Below, piece by piece: positions 9,040 to 17,857 of a DNA stretch of 64,000 nt (the stretch's first letter is position 1; every line of letters starts with the position of its first letter). Origin of the DNA: Deltaproteobacteria bacterium (GTDB lineage Bacteria; Desulfobacterota; Binatia; UBA9968); NCBI GenBank assembly GCA_016874755.1, contig VGTH01000003.1:124001-188000 (forward strand), in the 5' to 3' direction. The position numbers were made by a program, and so were the translations under genes. Below the pieces are notes generated by a model that saw nothing but the letters and a program-made list of their open reading frames with translations, ran no database searches and had not been told where the DNA came from.

Positions 9040-9945
9040 CTATGCCATCACCCTCTCTCGTGGGAACTCCTGCCAGTCCCTCTTCACACGGACCAACCCT
9101 TCTCGCACCGTCGGCAACCGAATCCCCAATCGATCCGCGACTTTTCGTCCAATCAACGAAGTATCCTGCGGCCGGCGCGCCAAGCCATCGATCTGGCGAA
9201 ACGGCCCGGCTTGAATCCCCTTGCCGTCAAGCCCGAAGATTTCTGCGACGAGCCGCGTAAACTCGTACCGGCTCGCTTTGTCCGCCGAGCCGACATGGAT
9301 CACGCCCGTCGCTTGTCCTTCCATAAGTAGCAGGATGATCTCACTCAAATCGCCAGTGTAGAGCGGCGTGGAATATTGATCGACGAATCGCGTCATCGCC
9401 TTGCCGCTGCGCAGCGCCGCCACCATGCCCTCCATCATCCCGACGACCGGCGGCAGCTTGAGACCGAAGATTGTCGTGCGCACAATCAAAACGCGGGAAC
9501 AATTTTCCGCCGCCCATTGTTCACCGAGCAATTTGCTCGCGCCATACTGGTTGACAGGGTCTGGCGTGGACTGTTCATCGAAACCGCCGCCACCGCCGTT
9601 AAAAACATAATCCGTCGAGACATAAATGTAATGCGCGCCCATTTCCTCGGCGATCTTTGCGGTCAGCGCGGTGCCGCCGCTGTTGATCGTTCTCGCCTTT
9701 TCCGGCTGGCGCTCGCACTCGTCTACATCGGTCAAGGCTGCGGTGTGAATCACCACGTCCGGCTGGATTGCCTGAAAGAGCCGGCGGACCGCCAACTCAT
9801 CGGTGACATCGAGCGCAACCAAAGAACCGCCCGGCAAGATCACCGGATGGGTATGATAAGTGCCCCAAACTTCATGCCTTGCCGCTGCCTGCTGCATCAG
9901 ACAATGGCCGAGCATGCCGCTGCCGCCGGTAATCAAAATCTTCAC
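9040..9945 (-). CDS. NAD(P)-dependent nucleotide-sugar reductase (RmlD/CapF-N-like)
   Basis: A 301-residue extended SDR. MKILITGGSGMLGHCL is the dinucleotide site, YVSTDYVFNG and NQYGASKLLGE carry the catalytic Ser/Thr and YxxxK. The overall pattern is RmlD-like (dTDP-4-dehydrorhamnose reductase). Next to CapE and a CapF-type cupin it more likely reduces a UDP-6-deoxy-4-keto-HexNAc, as the N-terminal domain of CapF does. GTG start overlaps the CapE stop as GTGA. No rmlA, rmlB or rmlC is present, which argues against rhamnose. Confidence 0.8.
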   Translation of the reverse strand: MKILITGGSGMLGHCLMQQAAARHEVWGTYHTHPVILPGGSLVALDVTDELAVRRLFQAIQPDVVIHTAALTDVDECERQPEKARTINSGGTALTAKIAEEMGAHYIYVSTDYVFNGGGGGFDEQSTPDPVNQYGASKLLGEQWAAENCSRVLIVRTTIFGLKLPPVVGMMEGMVAALRSGKAMTRFVDQYSTPLYTGDLSEIILLLMEGQATGVIHVGSADKASRYEFTRLVAEIFGLDGKGIQAGPFRQIDGLARRPQDTSLIGRKVADRLGIRLPTVREGLVRVKRDWQEFPRERVMA

Positions 9946-10982
9946 GCAGCGATCCAGCCGGTGCGCGCCAAGATCGTGCGAATCTCGTCTTTACTTAAAC
10001 GGCGCGCCATGTCGGAGCTGTACTCGGCAAACTTGACGGCATCTGCCCGGTGATAAGATGATGTGGTTGCTTCGAGATCGATCTGCGGCAAGATGACGTA
10101 GCTGGTTTCGTCTTCGATGGTGCGCACCGCTTCGACCTCCGAAACCAGCACTTCGTGGATCTTTTCACCGGGACGGATGCCTACCACTTCGACGGGAATC
10201 TTTTTCTTAGCAGTCAACGCCTCAATCATCACCTCGGCCACGTCGGTCACCAACGCCGCGGGTATTTTGAGCACAAAGGTCTCGCCGCCCTTGCCGTGGG
10301 TTGCGGCGTAGAACACGAGCTCGATCGCTTCGGCCAGCGTCAGCACAAAGCGCGTCATCCTGGAGTCGGTGATGGTGACCGGCCCGCCGGCTTCGATCTG
10401 CCGTTTGAAAAGCGGGATCACCGAGCCGCGCGAACCGACAACGTTGCCGTAGCGGACGCAGGTGAAGATTGTCCGCTTGCCGCTGTTGTGGAAATTGGCC
10501 GCGGTAAAGAGCTTTTCCTGAATCGACTTGGTCATGCCCATGGCGTTGACCGGCTTGACCGCCTTATCGGTGCTGACGGCGACGACTTTTTCGAGGTTTT
10601 CTTCCAACGCGGCTTGAATGACATTTTGTGCGCCGATCACGTTGGTCTGCACCGCTTCCCAGACGTGATACTCACAGGACGGAACTTGCTTCAAAGCCGC
10701 GGCGTGAAAAACGATGTCGATGCCGCGCACCGCTTCGCGCACGCTGTTGTAGTTGCGCACATCGCCGATCACGAAATTGAGCGCATCCTTGCGCGGATAC
10801 TGATGGCCCATGCCGTATTCTTCGCTCATCCGCACTTGCTTATCTTCGTCGCGGCTAAAGATGCGAATTTCGCTGGGACCTTCTTCGAGCAACCGGTCGG
10901 CGATCTGATGACCGAACGAACCGGTGCCGCCGGTCACCAGGACGCGCTTTGCGGAAAAAAGTTTTGGTTTATTCTGTGCCAC
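9942..10982 (-). CDS. capE: UDP-N-acetylglucosamine 4,6-dehydratase, CapE/FlaA1 family
   Basis: A 346-residue SDR. VLVTGGTGSFGHQIADRLL at 14-32 binds NAD(P). VSTDKAVKPVNAMGMTKS has Met where ordinary SDRs have the catalytic Tyr, a feature of CapE/FlaA1-type inverting dehydratases. The reaction is loss of water from UDP-GlcNAc with inversion at C5, the first step to UDP-L-FucNAc and relatives. GTG start follows AAAGGC at good spacing. The reductase and cupin genes follow with a 4-base overlap and a 3-base gap. No WecB/CapG-type C2 epimerase is seen, so the final sugar could stay at the 6-deoxy-talose stage. Confidence 0.85.
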   Translation of the reverse strand: MAQNKPKLFSAKRVLVTGGTGSFGHQIADRLLEEGPSEIRIFSRDEDKQVRMSEEYGMGHQYPRKDALNFVIGDVRNYNSVREAVRGIDIVFHAAALKQVPSCEYHVWEAVQTNVIGAQNVIQAALEENLEKVVAVSTDKAVKPVNAMGMTKSIQEKLFTAANFHNSGKRTIFTCVRYGNVVGSRGSVIPLFKRQIEAGGPVTITDSRMTRFVLTLAEAIELVFYAATHGKGGETFVLKIPAALVTDVAEVMIEALTAKKKIPVEVVGIRPGEKIHEVLVSEVEAVRTIEDETSYVILPQIDLEATTSSYHRADAVKFAEYSSDMARRLSKDEIRTILARTGWIAA

Positions 10983-10992
10983 TTTTGCCTTT

Positions 10993-11886
10993 TTAAGCCC
11001 AACGCATCTGGTAAAGCCGATATTTCAAAGCCAGCGGCCGTAGCGCAACCGCGCTGCGCAGCGCTTGTCGAGCCTGCTCTTTTTGCCCCGCCTGCCATCG
11101 GCCTTTAGCCAGCCGGTAATAGCGATAGGCCAGCCGCGCCGCCACTCGGCGCGCGCCTAAAAGCTGCTCCGCTTTTGGATTATCGGCGAGCAGCTTCTCA
11201 ATCACCCGAATATTTTCCAGCAGACGCAGCTCCTGATTGCCGCTAATATTGCCGCCGTGCTTGCGGTAATAGAAGACCACTTCATCGAGATATGCAACCG
11301 GATAGCGGTTCATGAGGCGAAAAGCGAGATCTAAATCCATGGAAATTCGCAAGCTTTCGTCATGTCCGCCGACGGCTTGATAGCAAGACTTCGAGATCAA
11401 CGCGGCTTGCAAGCGTACGATACTTTTGTCGAAGATGTCCTCGAGTTGCACGCCGCGCGCCGCCAGCCGGCGCGATTTTTCCGTTGGGATGATGGTTTCG
11501 CGATTGTGCTCTGCGCCGCCCAAATAGCTGCCGTTGGCGAACACCATGCCGCAATCGGGATGCTGCTGCGCGTAGCCGTAGAGTATTTCCAGATGGTTGG
11601 GGGCGCAGAGATCGTCTGAATCTTGAATCGCAATCCACGGCGCCCGCGCGTTCTTGACGCCCAAGTTGCGAGCCGCCGAGGGTCCGCGATTGGCTTGATG
11701 AAAATAGCAAATCCGGCCTTGGAACTCTTCCAGCACCTGCGTTGTGTTGTCCGTGGAACCATCGTCGACCACGATGGTTTCGAGATCTTGGAAACGTTGA
11801 TTTAAAACGCTGCGGATCGTTTTCGGCAAAAAGTTTGCGCGGTTGTAAGTTGCGATCACCACCGAGACTTTAGGCGCTCCGCTCAT
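10993..11886 (-). CDS. glycosyltransferase family 2 protein
   Basis: A 297-residue GT-A transferase. KVSVVIATYNRANFLPKTI and IVVDDGSTDNT form the nucleotide site, WIAIQDSDDLCAPNHL is the DxD region, and SMDLDLAFRLMNRYP provides the likely catalytic acidic residue. The last 60 residues are basic and helical and resemble a membrane-associating tail. ATG start; the stop is 10 bases before capE. It probably acts on the undecaprenyl-linked glycan in the cytoplasm. Donor and acceptor are unknown. Confidence 0.85.
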   Translation of the reverse strand: MSGAPKVSVVIATYNRANFLPKTIRSVLNQRFQDLETIVVDDGSTDNTTQVLEEFQGRICYFHQANRGPSAARNLGVKNARAPWIAIQDSDDLCAPNHLEILYGYAQQHPDCGMVFANGSYLGGAEHNRETIIPTEKSRRLAARGVQLEDIFDKSIVRLQAALISKSCYQAVGGHDESLRISMDLDLAFRLMNRYPVAYLDEVVFYYRKHGGNISGNQELRLLENIRVIEKLLADNPKAEQLLGARRVAARLAYRYYRLAKGRWQAGQKEQARQALRSAVALRPLALKYRLYQMRWA

Positions 11887-11898
11887 GCTCGCCGGCAG

Positions 11899-12819
11899 CT
11901 AGACTTCGCTGTGTCTATCGTGGCTTCTCACACCGCGGATTTTGCCCATCAGATAGCCGCAGCATTTGGCGATGCGTCCTTCGGTCTTGTAAGCCTTCTG
12001 GGTTTTGCCGAGCAGCCGATAAAGCCCGTAGCGCGCGCAATTGGCGAACAAATTGGGCAGCACCCGAAAGGCGATGGAGTCATGGCGATATATGCTGCGG
12101 CTCAGGCCCTTGCGGTACTCGACCATGCGATTGTACGCGCGGCCATAACGATTCGGATTCAACTCATGGTAGACGACAGCGTGAGGCGTGTAACCGATTT
12201 TGAAACCAGCTTTGCGAATGCGCATAGAATATTCCGTGTCTTCACTAAACCCAGCCGCTCCCGGCCCCAACCGTGTGTCGAAGAAGCCAACGTTTTCAAA
12301 AACCCCGCGCTTAAAAGACATGTTGGTCCCAGTTAAACCGCGCAGCGGATGAATCTCATGCCCGTAGTCGATGTGGGGGATGTTATACTCAGCCAAACGA
12401 GACATCTCCGCACTATTTCCCGCCGCATCTCGCCCAGGAAGAATCTTTCCCTGCAAAGCATCGAACACAGTTGTGCGATGGGCCTCCAGGTGTTTTGCTA
12501 GGCAATCTGGCGCGGCGACCACATCGTCGTCAAGAATCATGATCACGGCACCATGAGCTTCGCGCAAGCCCAAGTTAAGCGCGTGCGCTTTGCCCTTCCG
12601 CCTCTCTTCCAAATAACGCAATGCCAAATGCCGCTTGCCCGCGCGCCATTGTTCAATCGTACTCGCAGTGCCGTCGGTGGAGCCATTGTCCAGGACCAAA
12701 ATTTCGATCTCCTCAAAGTTCATTCGCTCACCCGACACCAAACTCTCTAATAATCGCACGAGGCTGGCGCGGCGGTTGTACGATGGGATGAGAATACTGA
12801 GGCGTACGGTCACAGACAT
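11899..12819 (-). CDS. glycosyltransferase family 2 protein
   Basis: A 306-residue GT-A transferase. LSILIPSYNRRASLVRLLE, LVLDNGSTDGT and VIMILDDDVVAAPDCL give the nucleotide and metal sites. LTGTNMSFKRGVFENVGFFD and FSEDTEYSMRIRKAG match the transferase at 7709-8632, so the two are divergent paralogues that may add related sugars. The C-terminal 80 residues are basic and aromatic. ATG 12819 lies 33 bases after the FkbM-type gene. Confidence 0.85.
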   Translation of the reverse strand: MSVTVRLSILIPSYNRRASLVRLLESLVSGERMNFEEIEILVLDNGSTDGTASTIEQWRAGKRHLALRYLEERRKGKAHALNLGLREAHGAVIMILDDDVVAAPDCLAKHLEAHRTTVFDALQGKILPGRDAAGNSAEMSRLAEYNIPHIDYGHEIHPLRGLTGTNMSFKRGVFENVGFFDTRLGPGAAGFSEDTEYSMRIRKAGFKIGYTPHAVVYHELNPNRYGRAYNRMVEYRKGLSRSIYRHDSIAFRVLPNLFANCARYGLYRLLGKTQKAYKTEGRIAKCCGYLMGKIRGVRSHDRHSEV

Positions 12820-12852
12820 TCGCGGAATCGAACGGGTCGGAAGTTCACGCTC

Positions 12853-13701
12853 CTAGGAGCGTCGAGCAAATATGCCGTTGTACACCTGGAATCCTCGCCG
12901 CCCGGGAGGCTTATGGAGGCCCGATTCGTTGACAAACTCGAAACCGCACTCGGCAAATTGGTCGATCAGGCTATGATCCGTGGTAACCGCCTTTCGATCC
13001 AGCTCGACGAGCACAGATTTTAGACGCCTGTCTGCCATCGTTCTGCGCGCTCCGTTGACAATTTTGCCCTCGAGACCATCGACATCAATCTTTAGATGGT
13101 CTGGAAACGGCGGATGAAACGTCGCAATGAAATCATCCACGGAAAAACCCAAAGTTGCCTGCGACGATAAAGATTCGGCCGCGCTGTTTTGCGGTGCAAT
13201 CACCGCACCGAAACTATTTAGCGCGGAGCCGATTTTGCTACTCGTCATGTAGAGACAATCTAGCTTGGTGCTGTCGGTGAACGCAAAGCAGTAGGCGGAA
13301 AGTTTGGAGCTCAACCCATTCAATTCCACGTTCCGGCAAAGCAGATGATAGTTGCTGGCCGACGGTTCAAAAGCCAAGACGCGGTGTCCTTTGACCGCCG
13401 CGTAAACAGAATACGTACCGACGTTGGCGCCGATATCCCAGAGTATCTCGCCTTCTTGGAAGCCCTCTATCCATCGCAAGGTATCCGGCTCCTTGGTGTG
13501 CAGTGTTCGCGCCCGGTAGACCGGTATTTTACCCGGACAGAGAAACTTGATCGGACCAAAAGGAGTTGGCTGGACGATAATCGGTGCCAGGTCTTCGGCC
13601 AAGTGAGCCGTCATCATCGTAGCACGCTTGGGTCCTATGATCTTACTAGCCGTTTTGACCAGCGACGTAACCACGTCGAGGGTTTTTTGCTTGGGTCGCA
13701 T
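12853..13701 (-). CDS. FkbM family methyltransferase
   Basis: A 282-residue SAM-dependent methyltransferase. ILWDIGANVGTYSVYAA is motif I, VLAFEPSASNYHLL is motif II, and HLKIDVDGLEGKIVNGARR is the FkbM signature. FkbM proteins methylate hydroxyl groups on sugars and polyketides; here a sugar of the surface glycan is likely. I chose ATG 13701 with GGTAAGG upstream. TTG 13755 and GTG 13743 would add up to 18 residues. About 145 bases separate it from the aminotransferase stop-to-start, the longest gap in this block, with nothing else visible in it. Confidence 0.85.
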   Translation of the reverse strand: MRPKQKTLDVVTSLVKTASKIIGPKRATMMTAHLAEDLAPIIVQPTPFGPIKFLCPGKIPVYRARTLHTKEPDTLRWIEGFQEGEILWDIGANVGTYSVYAAVKGHRVLAFEPSASNYHLLCRNVELNGLSSKLSAYCFAFTDSTKLDCLYMTSSKIGSALNSFGAVIAPQNSAAESLSSQATLGFSVDDFIATFHPPFPDHLKIDVDGLEGKIVNGARRTMADRRLKSVLVELDRKAVTTDHSLIDQFAECGFEFVNESGLHKPPGRRGFQVYNGIFARRS

Positions 13702-13847
13702 ATGGCTAAAAGCCTTACCGCTATACGTGAGTAGTAACGGCACTCGGTTGATCAAACCGACTGCACATCTGGTTTGAGCATTGAACCTTAAAGACGCCCT
13801 AACAAGGCTCCTGCATGCATCGCGGTTGTCCTGCTTGACCCACGAAA

Positions 13848-15005
13848 CTAGCGCGTGAAAAAATCAGCGATCGACTGAACAACGGCTCGCTGCATCGCTT
13901 CGGTCAATTCCGGATAAATCGGCAGCGCGATAGTCTGTTGAGCCGCTGCTTCACTCTCAGGAAAATCGCCCGGCTTGTGACCCAAATCTCGAAAACACTC
14001 CTGCAGGTGAAGCGGCACGGGATAGTAGATCTCACAGCCGATATTTGCCCTTTTGAGGTGGTCGATCAGCCCATCGCGCCTTCGCGTGCCGACGCGAATG
14101 ACAAATTGATTGTAGATGTGCCTCCCCCCTGCGGCTTCGTGCGGTAAGGCCACCGGCGCACCGCTACTCCCCGCGCCATTGTCCGTTGTCAGTTTTGCCG
14201 CGGTAAAGAGTTGTCTATAGGTTGCGGCATTGCGCTGCCGCGCCGCGGTCCAGCCGTCGAGATATTTCAACTTCACCCGCAAAACCGCCGCTTGAATAGC
14301 ATCGAGCCGAAAGTTGCCACCGATGTATTTGTGATAATATTTGGCCTTCGATCCGTGCCCTCGCAACATCGCGACTCGCTCGGCGAGCTCGGCATCGTTG
14401 GTCGTCACCATCCCGCCATCGCCGAACGCGCCGAGGTTCTTCGACGGAAAGAAGCTAAAGCAACCCAGATCACTGATCGAACCGGCACGTTTGCCGTTGT
14501 CCTCGGAACCGATCGCTTGCGCCGCATCTTCAATGACGCGGAGCCGATATCGACGTGCAAGGTCTACGATGAGGTCCATCTCCGCCATTTGTCCGTAAAG
14601 ATGCACCGGCATAATCGCTCGAGTCCGCCTGGTAATCGCCGACTCAATTTTCGTCGCATCGATATTATAAGTCAGTGGATCGATGTCGACGAAAACCGGC
14701 GTCGCGCCGACTCTGGAAATACAACCGACCGTAGCAAAAAACGTGTAGGGGGTCGTGACAACTTCATCACCGCTGCCGATGCCCAAGCTCATAAGTGCAA
14801 CCAACAAAGCATCCGTGCCAGAGGAGACCCCGATGCCAAATCGACAAGCAGAGTAGGCTGCAATCTCCCGTTCGAGCTGCTCCACTTCAGGGCCAAGAAT
14901 AAACTGCTGCGACTGCACGACCTTATCAATTGCAGCCCGAATCTCCGCTTCGATGGCACCGTATTGGGTGCGCAAATCTAGCAGCGGTACGGGTGTAGGA
15001 CTCAC
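13848..15005 (-). CDS. DegT/DnrJ/EryC1/StrS family sugar aminotransferase
   Basis: A 385-residue PLP enzyme. [16 protein letters not shown] carries the Schiff-base Lys (K189), [10 protein letters not shown] holds the cofactor-binding Asp (D160), and [13 protein letters not shown] the phosphate-binding loop. These enzymes transaminate keto-sugar nucleotides at C3 or C4. Candidate substrates here are the 4-keto sugar made by CapE, or a 3-keto UDP-GlcNAc if the Gfo/Idh protein in the lpx operon is GnnA-like. GTG start. The stop of the downstream methyltransferase-side neighbour is 21 bases away. Confidence 0.88.
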   Translation of the reverse strand: MSPTPVPLLDLRTQYGAIEAEIRAAIDKVVQSQQFILGPEVEQLEREIAAYSACRFGIGVSSGTDALLVALMSLGIGSGDEVVTTPYTFFATVGCISRVGATPVFVDIDPLTYNIDATKIESAITRRTRAIMPVHLYGQMAEMDLIVDLARRYRLRVIEDAAQAIGSEDNGKRAGSISDLGCFSFFPSKNLGAFGDGGMVTTNDAELAERVAMLRGHGSKAKYYHKYIGGNFRLDAIQAAVLRVKLKYLDGWTAARQRNAATYRQLFTAAKLTTDNGAGSSGAPVALPHEAAGGRHIYNQFVIRVGTRRRDGLIDHLKRANIGCEIYYPVPLHLQECFRDLGHKPGDFPESEAAAQQTIALPIYPELTEAMQRAVVQSIADFFTR

Positions 15006-15026
15006 GAATCTAGCGTTGGTGCGGAA

Positions 15027-15650
15027 TCACTTTTGCGCCACGACGATAATTCCCGGCGCGAAATCAATATTTAACAACCGCAGCACGCCCCGATAGCGCC
15101 ATGAGCGCCAGCGTTTTTTCCAATCCATCCGGCATACTCGATAGCCGTAAAAGCGCGTAAATCCCGCGGTTGCCAACCAACCAGCCAGATGACGGATTCT
15201 AAATGGCGTGACATGGCTTGAGTCTGACCGAAACGACATCGGATGATAAACGTTCGGAGTTGAAACGAAAATTTGCCCACCGGAATTGAGCAGGTCATAG
15301 GCGTGCCTAAAGAATTCCAAGGCCATGCCGGGCGGCATCTGTTCGACTACTTCAAAGCAGCCGATCGCATCGAACCTTTCGGTAATTTCATCTAATGAGT
15401 AGTAATCATGGTGATTGGATCGGTCGACATCCATGCTTTTGTAGACGAAACCCGCAGCCGCTGTTTCCCGCAAGTATTTTTCCAGCGAGCCATTATTGGC
15501 TCCGATATCCAGAACACTCATCCCCGGCCGTAAAAACTTCGCCAGCGGCTCGCGATAGTCCGCAATGATGGGGATTTTGAGGATGGGTTTGTCGATTTGA
15601 TCTTCGACCAGATTTTTCGCCCGATTGATTAAAGTCCAGTCGACATCCAC
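15027..15650 (-). CDS. class I SAM-dependent methyltransferase
   Basis: A 207-residue protein of Methyltransf_11/23 type. MSVLDIGANNGSLEKYL is motif I, DAIGCFEVVEQMPPG is the post-I/II region, and LLNSGGQIFVSTPNVYHP is the usual motif III. GTG start is preceded by AAGAGGA. It sits between the GT-B-like gene and the aminotransferase and probably modifies a glycan intermediate. A decarboxylating or demethylating variant cannot be excluded. Confidence 0.8.
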   Translation of the reverse strand: MDVDWTLINRAKNLVEDQIDKPILKIPIIADYREPLAKFLRPGMSVLDIGANNGSLEKYLRETAAAGFVYKSMDVDRSNHHDYYSLDEITERFDAIGCFEVVEQMPPGMALEFFRHAYDLLNSGGQIFVSTPNVYHPMSFRSDSSHVTPFRIRHLAGWLATAGFTRFYGYRVCRMDWKKRWRSWRYRGVLRLLNIDFAPGIIVVAQK

Positions 15651-15688
15651 GGCCGGTCATCCTCTTGCAGGTCTTACGGCGCCGAAGC

Positions 15689-17113
15689 TCAGGCACTCGC
15701 CGCTAGCGAAACCTCAGGGTCCTTGATCGCAGCCGTCGCAACATTGACATCGAGCGCTCGCAACACTGCGCGCGCAGCGCGCTGGCCCGAGCTGCCGTCA
15801 AGTCGGAAACATAGTTCGGTGCGCAAGCGCGTCCTCCCTGCACGATCGATCGAGGGATCGTCGAGATAGGCATCGACGACTTGTCTAAGCTCTTCCGGCG
15901 AATACACCAAACGCAGACCCTGGGTATCGACAAGTTTTTTGTAGTGGCTGTTGAGAAAAATATCGTCGAAATAGCGGTTTTCCGCTCCTCGATCTCGGCC
16001 AAAAGCGATGGATATTACCGGCTTATCCAAAACCGCCGCATCGATGGCCATAGTCGATGCTATATTGACAATCACGTCGGAATGAAAAATGGTCGACGCT
16101 AGGTTAACCATGTCGGCCCACGAGGGATCCCAGCCATCGTGCAGCTTGGACAAACGGCCCGGTTCCTGAATCGTCAACCAAGGACGATTGGTAAAGTGTC
16201 GGTAATACTCCTCGCGCAGTCGTTGAGTTGTGATCGGATGCAAGCGCAATATCAGTTGGCACGACGACCCCAAATTACCGCCCTGCAAAGTTTGATAGAC
16301 GGTCTCAACAATGTCGGGCTCATTGGGAATAAACCCCTCGGTGGATGCGGCGTAGGTGATCAATTTCCGGTCGGGGCTAAGCTCGTGAGCGTGAAAAAAC
16401 TCCGCGCGAGGCAAAAAACTCTTGTTGTCGGTGTAGAGATCAAATTGCGGCACACCGACCACTTCTACCTTTTCGCGCGGAAAAAAGTGCAACTCGGCAG
16501 CTTCGTCGACCATGGTTTCATTCCACACCGCCATCGAATCTGGCACAACTGACAAGGGTCCTTTACAGATAAAATTGTCCCAGCTCTCGACCAAACAGAG
16601 GACCTTGACACCGCGCAGCCTGGCTTCTTTGACCATATGCATGTTGGTGCCAAAGACTCTCGTAAAAACCGCAAGGTCCGGTTTATACTTTTGGTAAAGC
16701 GGTGCCAACGCGGCTTGACTGCGATAGAGAGCCATTTCCCAGCGATTAATGCGCTGTTCATTGGCACGGAGCGTCCGCGCGAGCCTTCCTGCGGTATCGC
16801 GCCACGCCAATCCCCACTTGCCGCGCTGTGCCAACCTTCGTACCCGTATGGCTTGCGTAAGGCCTCGATTTACCCAAACGTAGTCTTTGAGGTTCTTTAA
16901 CCGCTTCTCAACAAAACCAACTTTTGTCCGCGGCCATTTTTCCACACAAACGTTAGGCGCTTCGAATTCCTTGCGAAACTCAGGCTCATCGCCGATCGGC
17001 GAGATGATCACGGTGCGCAGATTAGGATTCGCCGTCAGCGTCTTGAGAAAATCGGTGCGCAAGAGATTTCGGTTAGAAATCCCTTGCCGTAGAAATAAAA
17101 AAACTGTTTTCAC
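15689..17113 (-). CDS. GT-B-like surface glycan protein, CDP-glycerol glycerophosphotransferase-like
   Basis: A protein of about 474 residues whose two-domain pattern resembles the CDP-glycerol/polysialyltransferase-like GT-B group. The C-terminal half has LILRLHPITT, SDVIVNIASTMAIDAAVLD and KPVISIAFG, typical of the donor domain. VKVLCLVESWDNF lies in the middle. It is not a confident match to any named enzyme. It follows neuA by a short gap, so a transferase using the CMP-activated sugar is a reasonable inference. GTG 17113 is chosen; TTG 17119 would add two residues. Confidence 0.65.
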   Translation of the reverse strand: MKTVFLFLRQGISNRNLLRTDFLKTLTANPNLRTVIISPIGDEPEFRKEFEAPNVCVEKWPRTKVGFVEKRLKNLKDYVWVNRGLTQAIRVRRLAQRGKWGLAWRDTAGRLARTLRANEQRINRWEMALYRSQAALAPLYQKYKPDLAVFTRVFGTNMHMVKEARLRGVKVLCLVESWDNFICKGPLSVVPDSMAVWNETMVDEAAELHFFPREKVEVVGVPQFDLYTDNKSFLPRAEFFHAHELSPDRKLITYAASTEGFIPNEPDIVETVYQTLQGGNLGSSCQLILRLHPITTQRLREEYYRHFTNRPWLTIQEPGRLSKLHDGWDPSWADMVNLASTIFHSDVIVNIASTMAIDAAVLDKPVISIAFGRDRGAENRYFDDIFLNSHYKKLVDTQGLRLVYSPEELRQVVDAYLDDPSIDRAGRTRLRTELCFRLDGSSGQRAARAVLRALDVNVATAAIKDPEVSLAASA

Positions 17114-17125
17114 AGGCAACTTTTT

Positions 17126-17848
17126 CTAACGGGCTGCGCTTTGGCGTGCGATCAATGTCTCGGCCAGCAAGAAATCAATTTCGTTGTTGATGTCGACTGA
17201 TTCATATTCGTCATTTACTAACGGAATGATCTCGGTCCCCGTCGTCGAACGGAGCTGCCAGACGTTGCTAGCGCGAAACACGTCCATCGACGCGTTTTGA
17301 ATGTAAACGGTCGGCAGCAGCTGATACGACAAGGTATGCGCCTCCGGCAGCTTCTGCTCCACTGGGATCAGCGAGCGAATTCGGCTCTGGCTCTGGTTCA
17401 TCACCCACATTTTGTGCGGGTGCTCGGAGCAAAGCCGCACCGTGCGTACGCAGTGTGCCATTGGGTCTTCGCGCAACAGCTCGATAGCTTTGTCGATGGT
17501 AGCGCTCGTTCGAAATGGTGACGTCGGCCGCAACAGGCAGACGAAATCCGGCTCGTATTTTTCGTGATCTCTAAACCAGCCCAGCGCATGCTCCATCGCC
17601 TGCAGTTCGGTTGAATGGCCTTGAGCTATCTCGGCAGGCCGGCGAAACGGCACCTCCGCTCCCGCCCCAAGCGCAACATTGGCAATCGCATCGCTATCGG
17701 TAGATACCACGACCCGCTCGATGTAGCGGGAGCGCTTCGCCCCCTCGATGGAGTATGCCAAGAGTGGCTTGCCGGCCAGCGGCCGGATGTTTTTGTTCGG
17801 CACCCGCTGCGAGCCGCCGCGGGCGATGATGATCGCCAATACTTTCAT
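17126..17848 (-). CDS. CMP-nonulosonate cytidylyltransferase (NeuA family)
   Basis: A 240-residue nucleotidyltransferase. MKVLAIIIARGGSQRVPNKN is the CTP-binding signature of CMP-NeuAc/CMP-legionaminate synthetases. VVVSTDSDAIANVA and FVCLLRPTSPFRT follow as expected. The family activates nonulosonic acids with CTP. With the NeuB-type synthase at 23465-24523 it defines an acidic-sugar pathway. It is distinct from KdsB by its tail and spacing. ATG start, 9 bases after the transketolase stop. Confidence 0.85.
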   Translation of the reverse strand: MKVLAIIIARGGSQRVPNKNIRPLAGKPLLAYSIEGAKRSRYIERVVVSTDSDAIANVALGAGAEVPFRRPAEIAQGHSTELQAMEHALGWFRDHEKYEPDFVCLLRPTSPFRTSATIDKAIELLREDPMAHCVRTVRLCSEHPHKMWVMNQSQSRIRSLIPVEQKLPEAHTLSYQLLPTVYIQNASMDVFRASNVWQLRSTTGTEIIPLVNDEYESVDINNEIDFLLAETLIARQSAAR

Positions 17849-17857
17849 CAGAAACGG

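Noticed and set aside
9040-9945. Assignment of the reductase to dTDP-rhamnose synthesis
   Set aside because: No rmlA, rmlB or rmlC in the window, and the neighbours fit CapE/CapF chemistry better.
10155-11108. A 317-residue plus-strand frame
   Set aside because: Antisense to capE and the next transferase; no recognisable domain and no ribosome-binding site.
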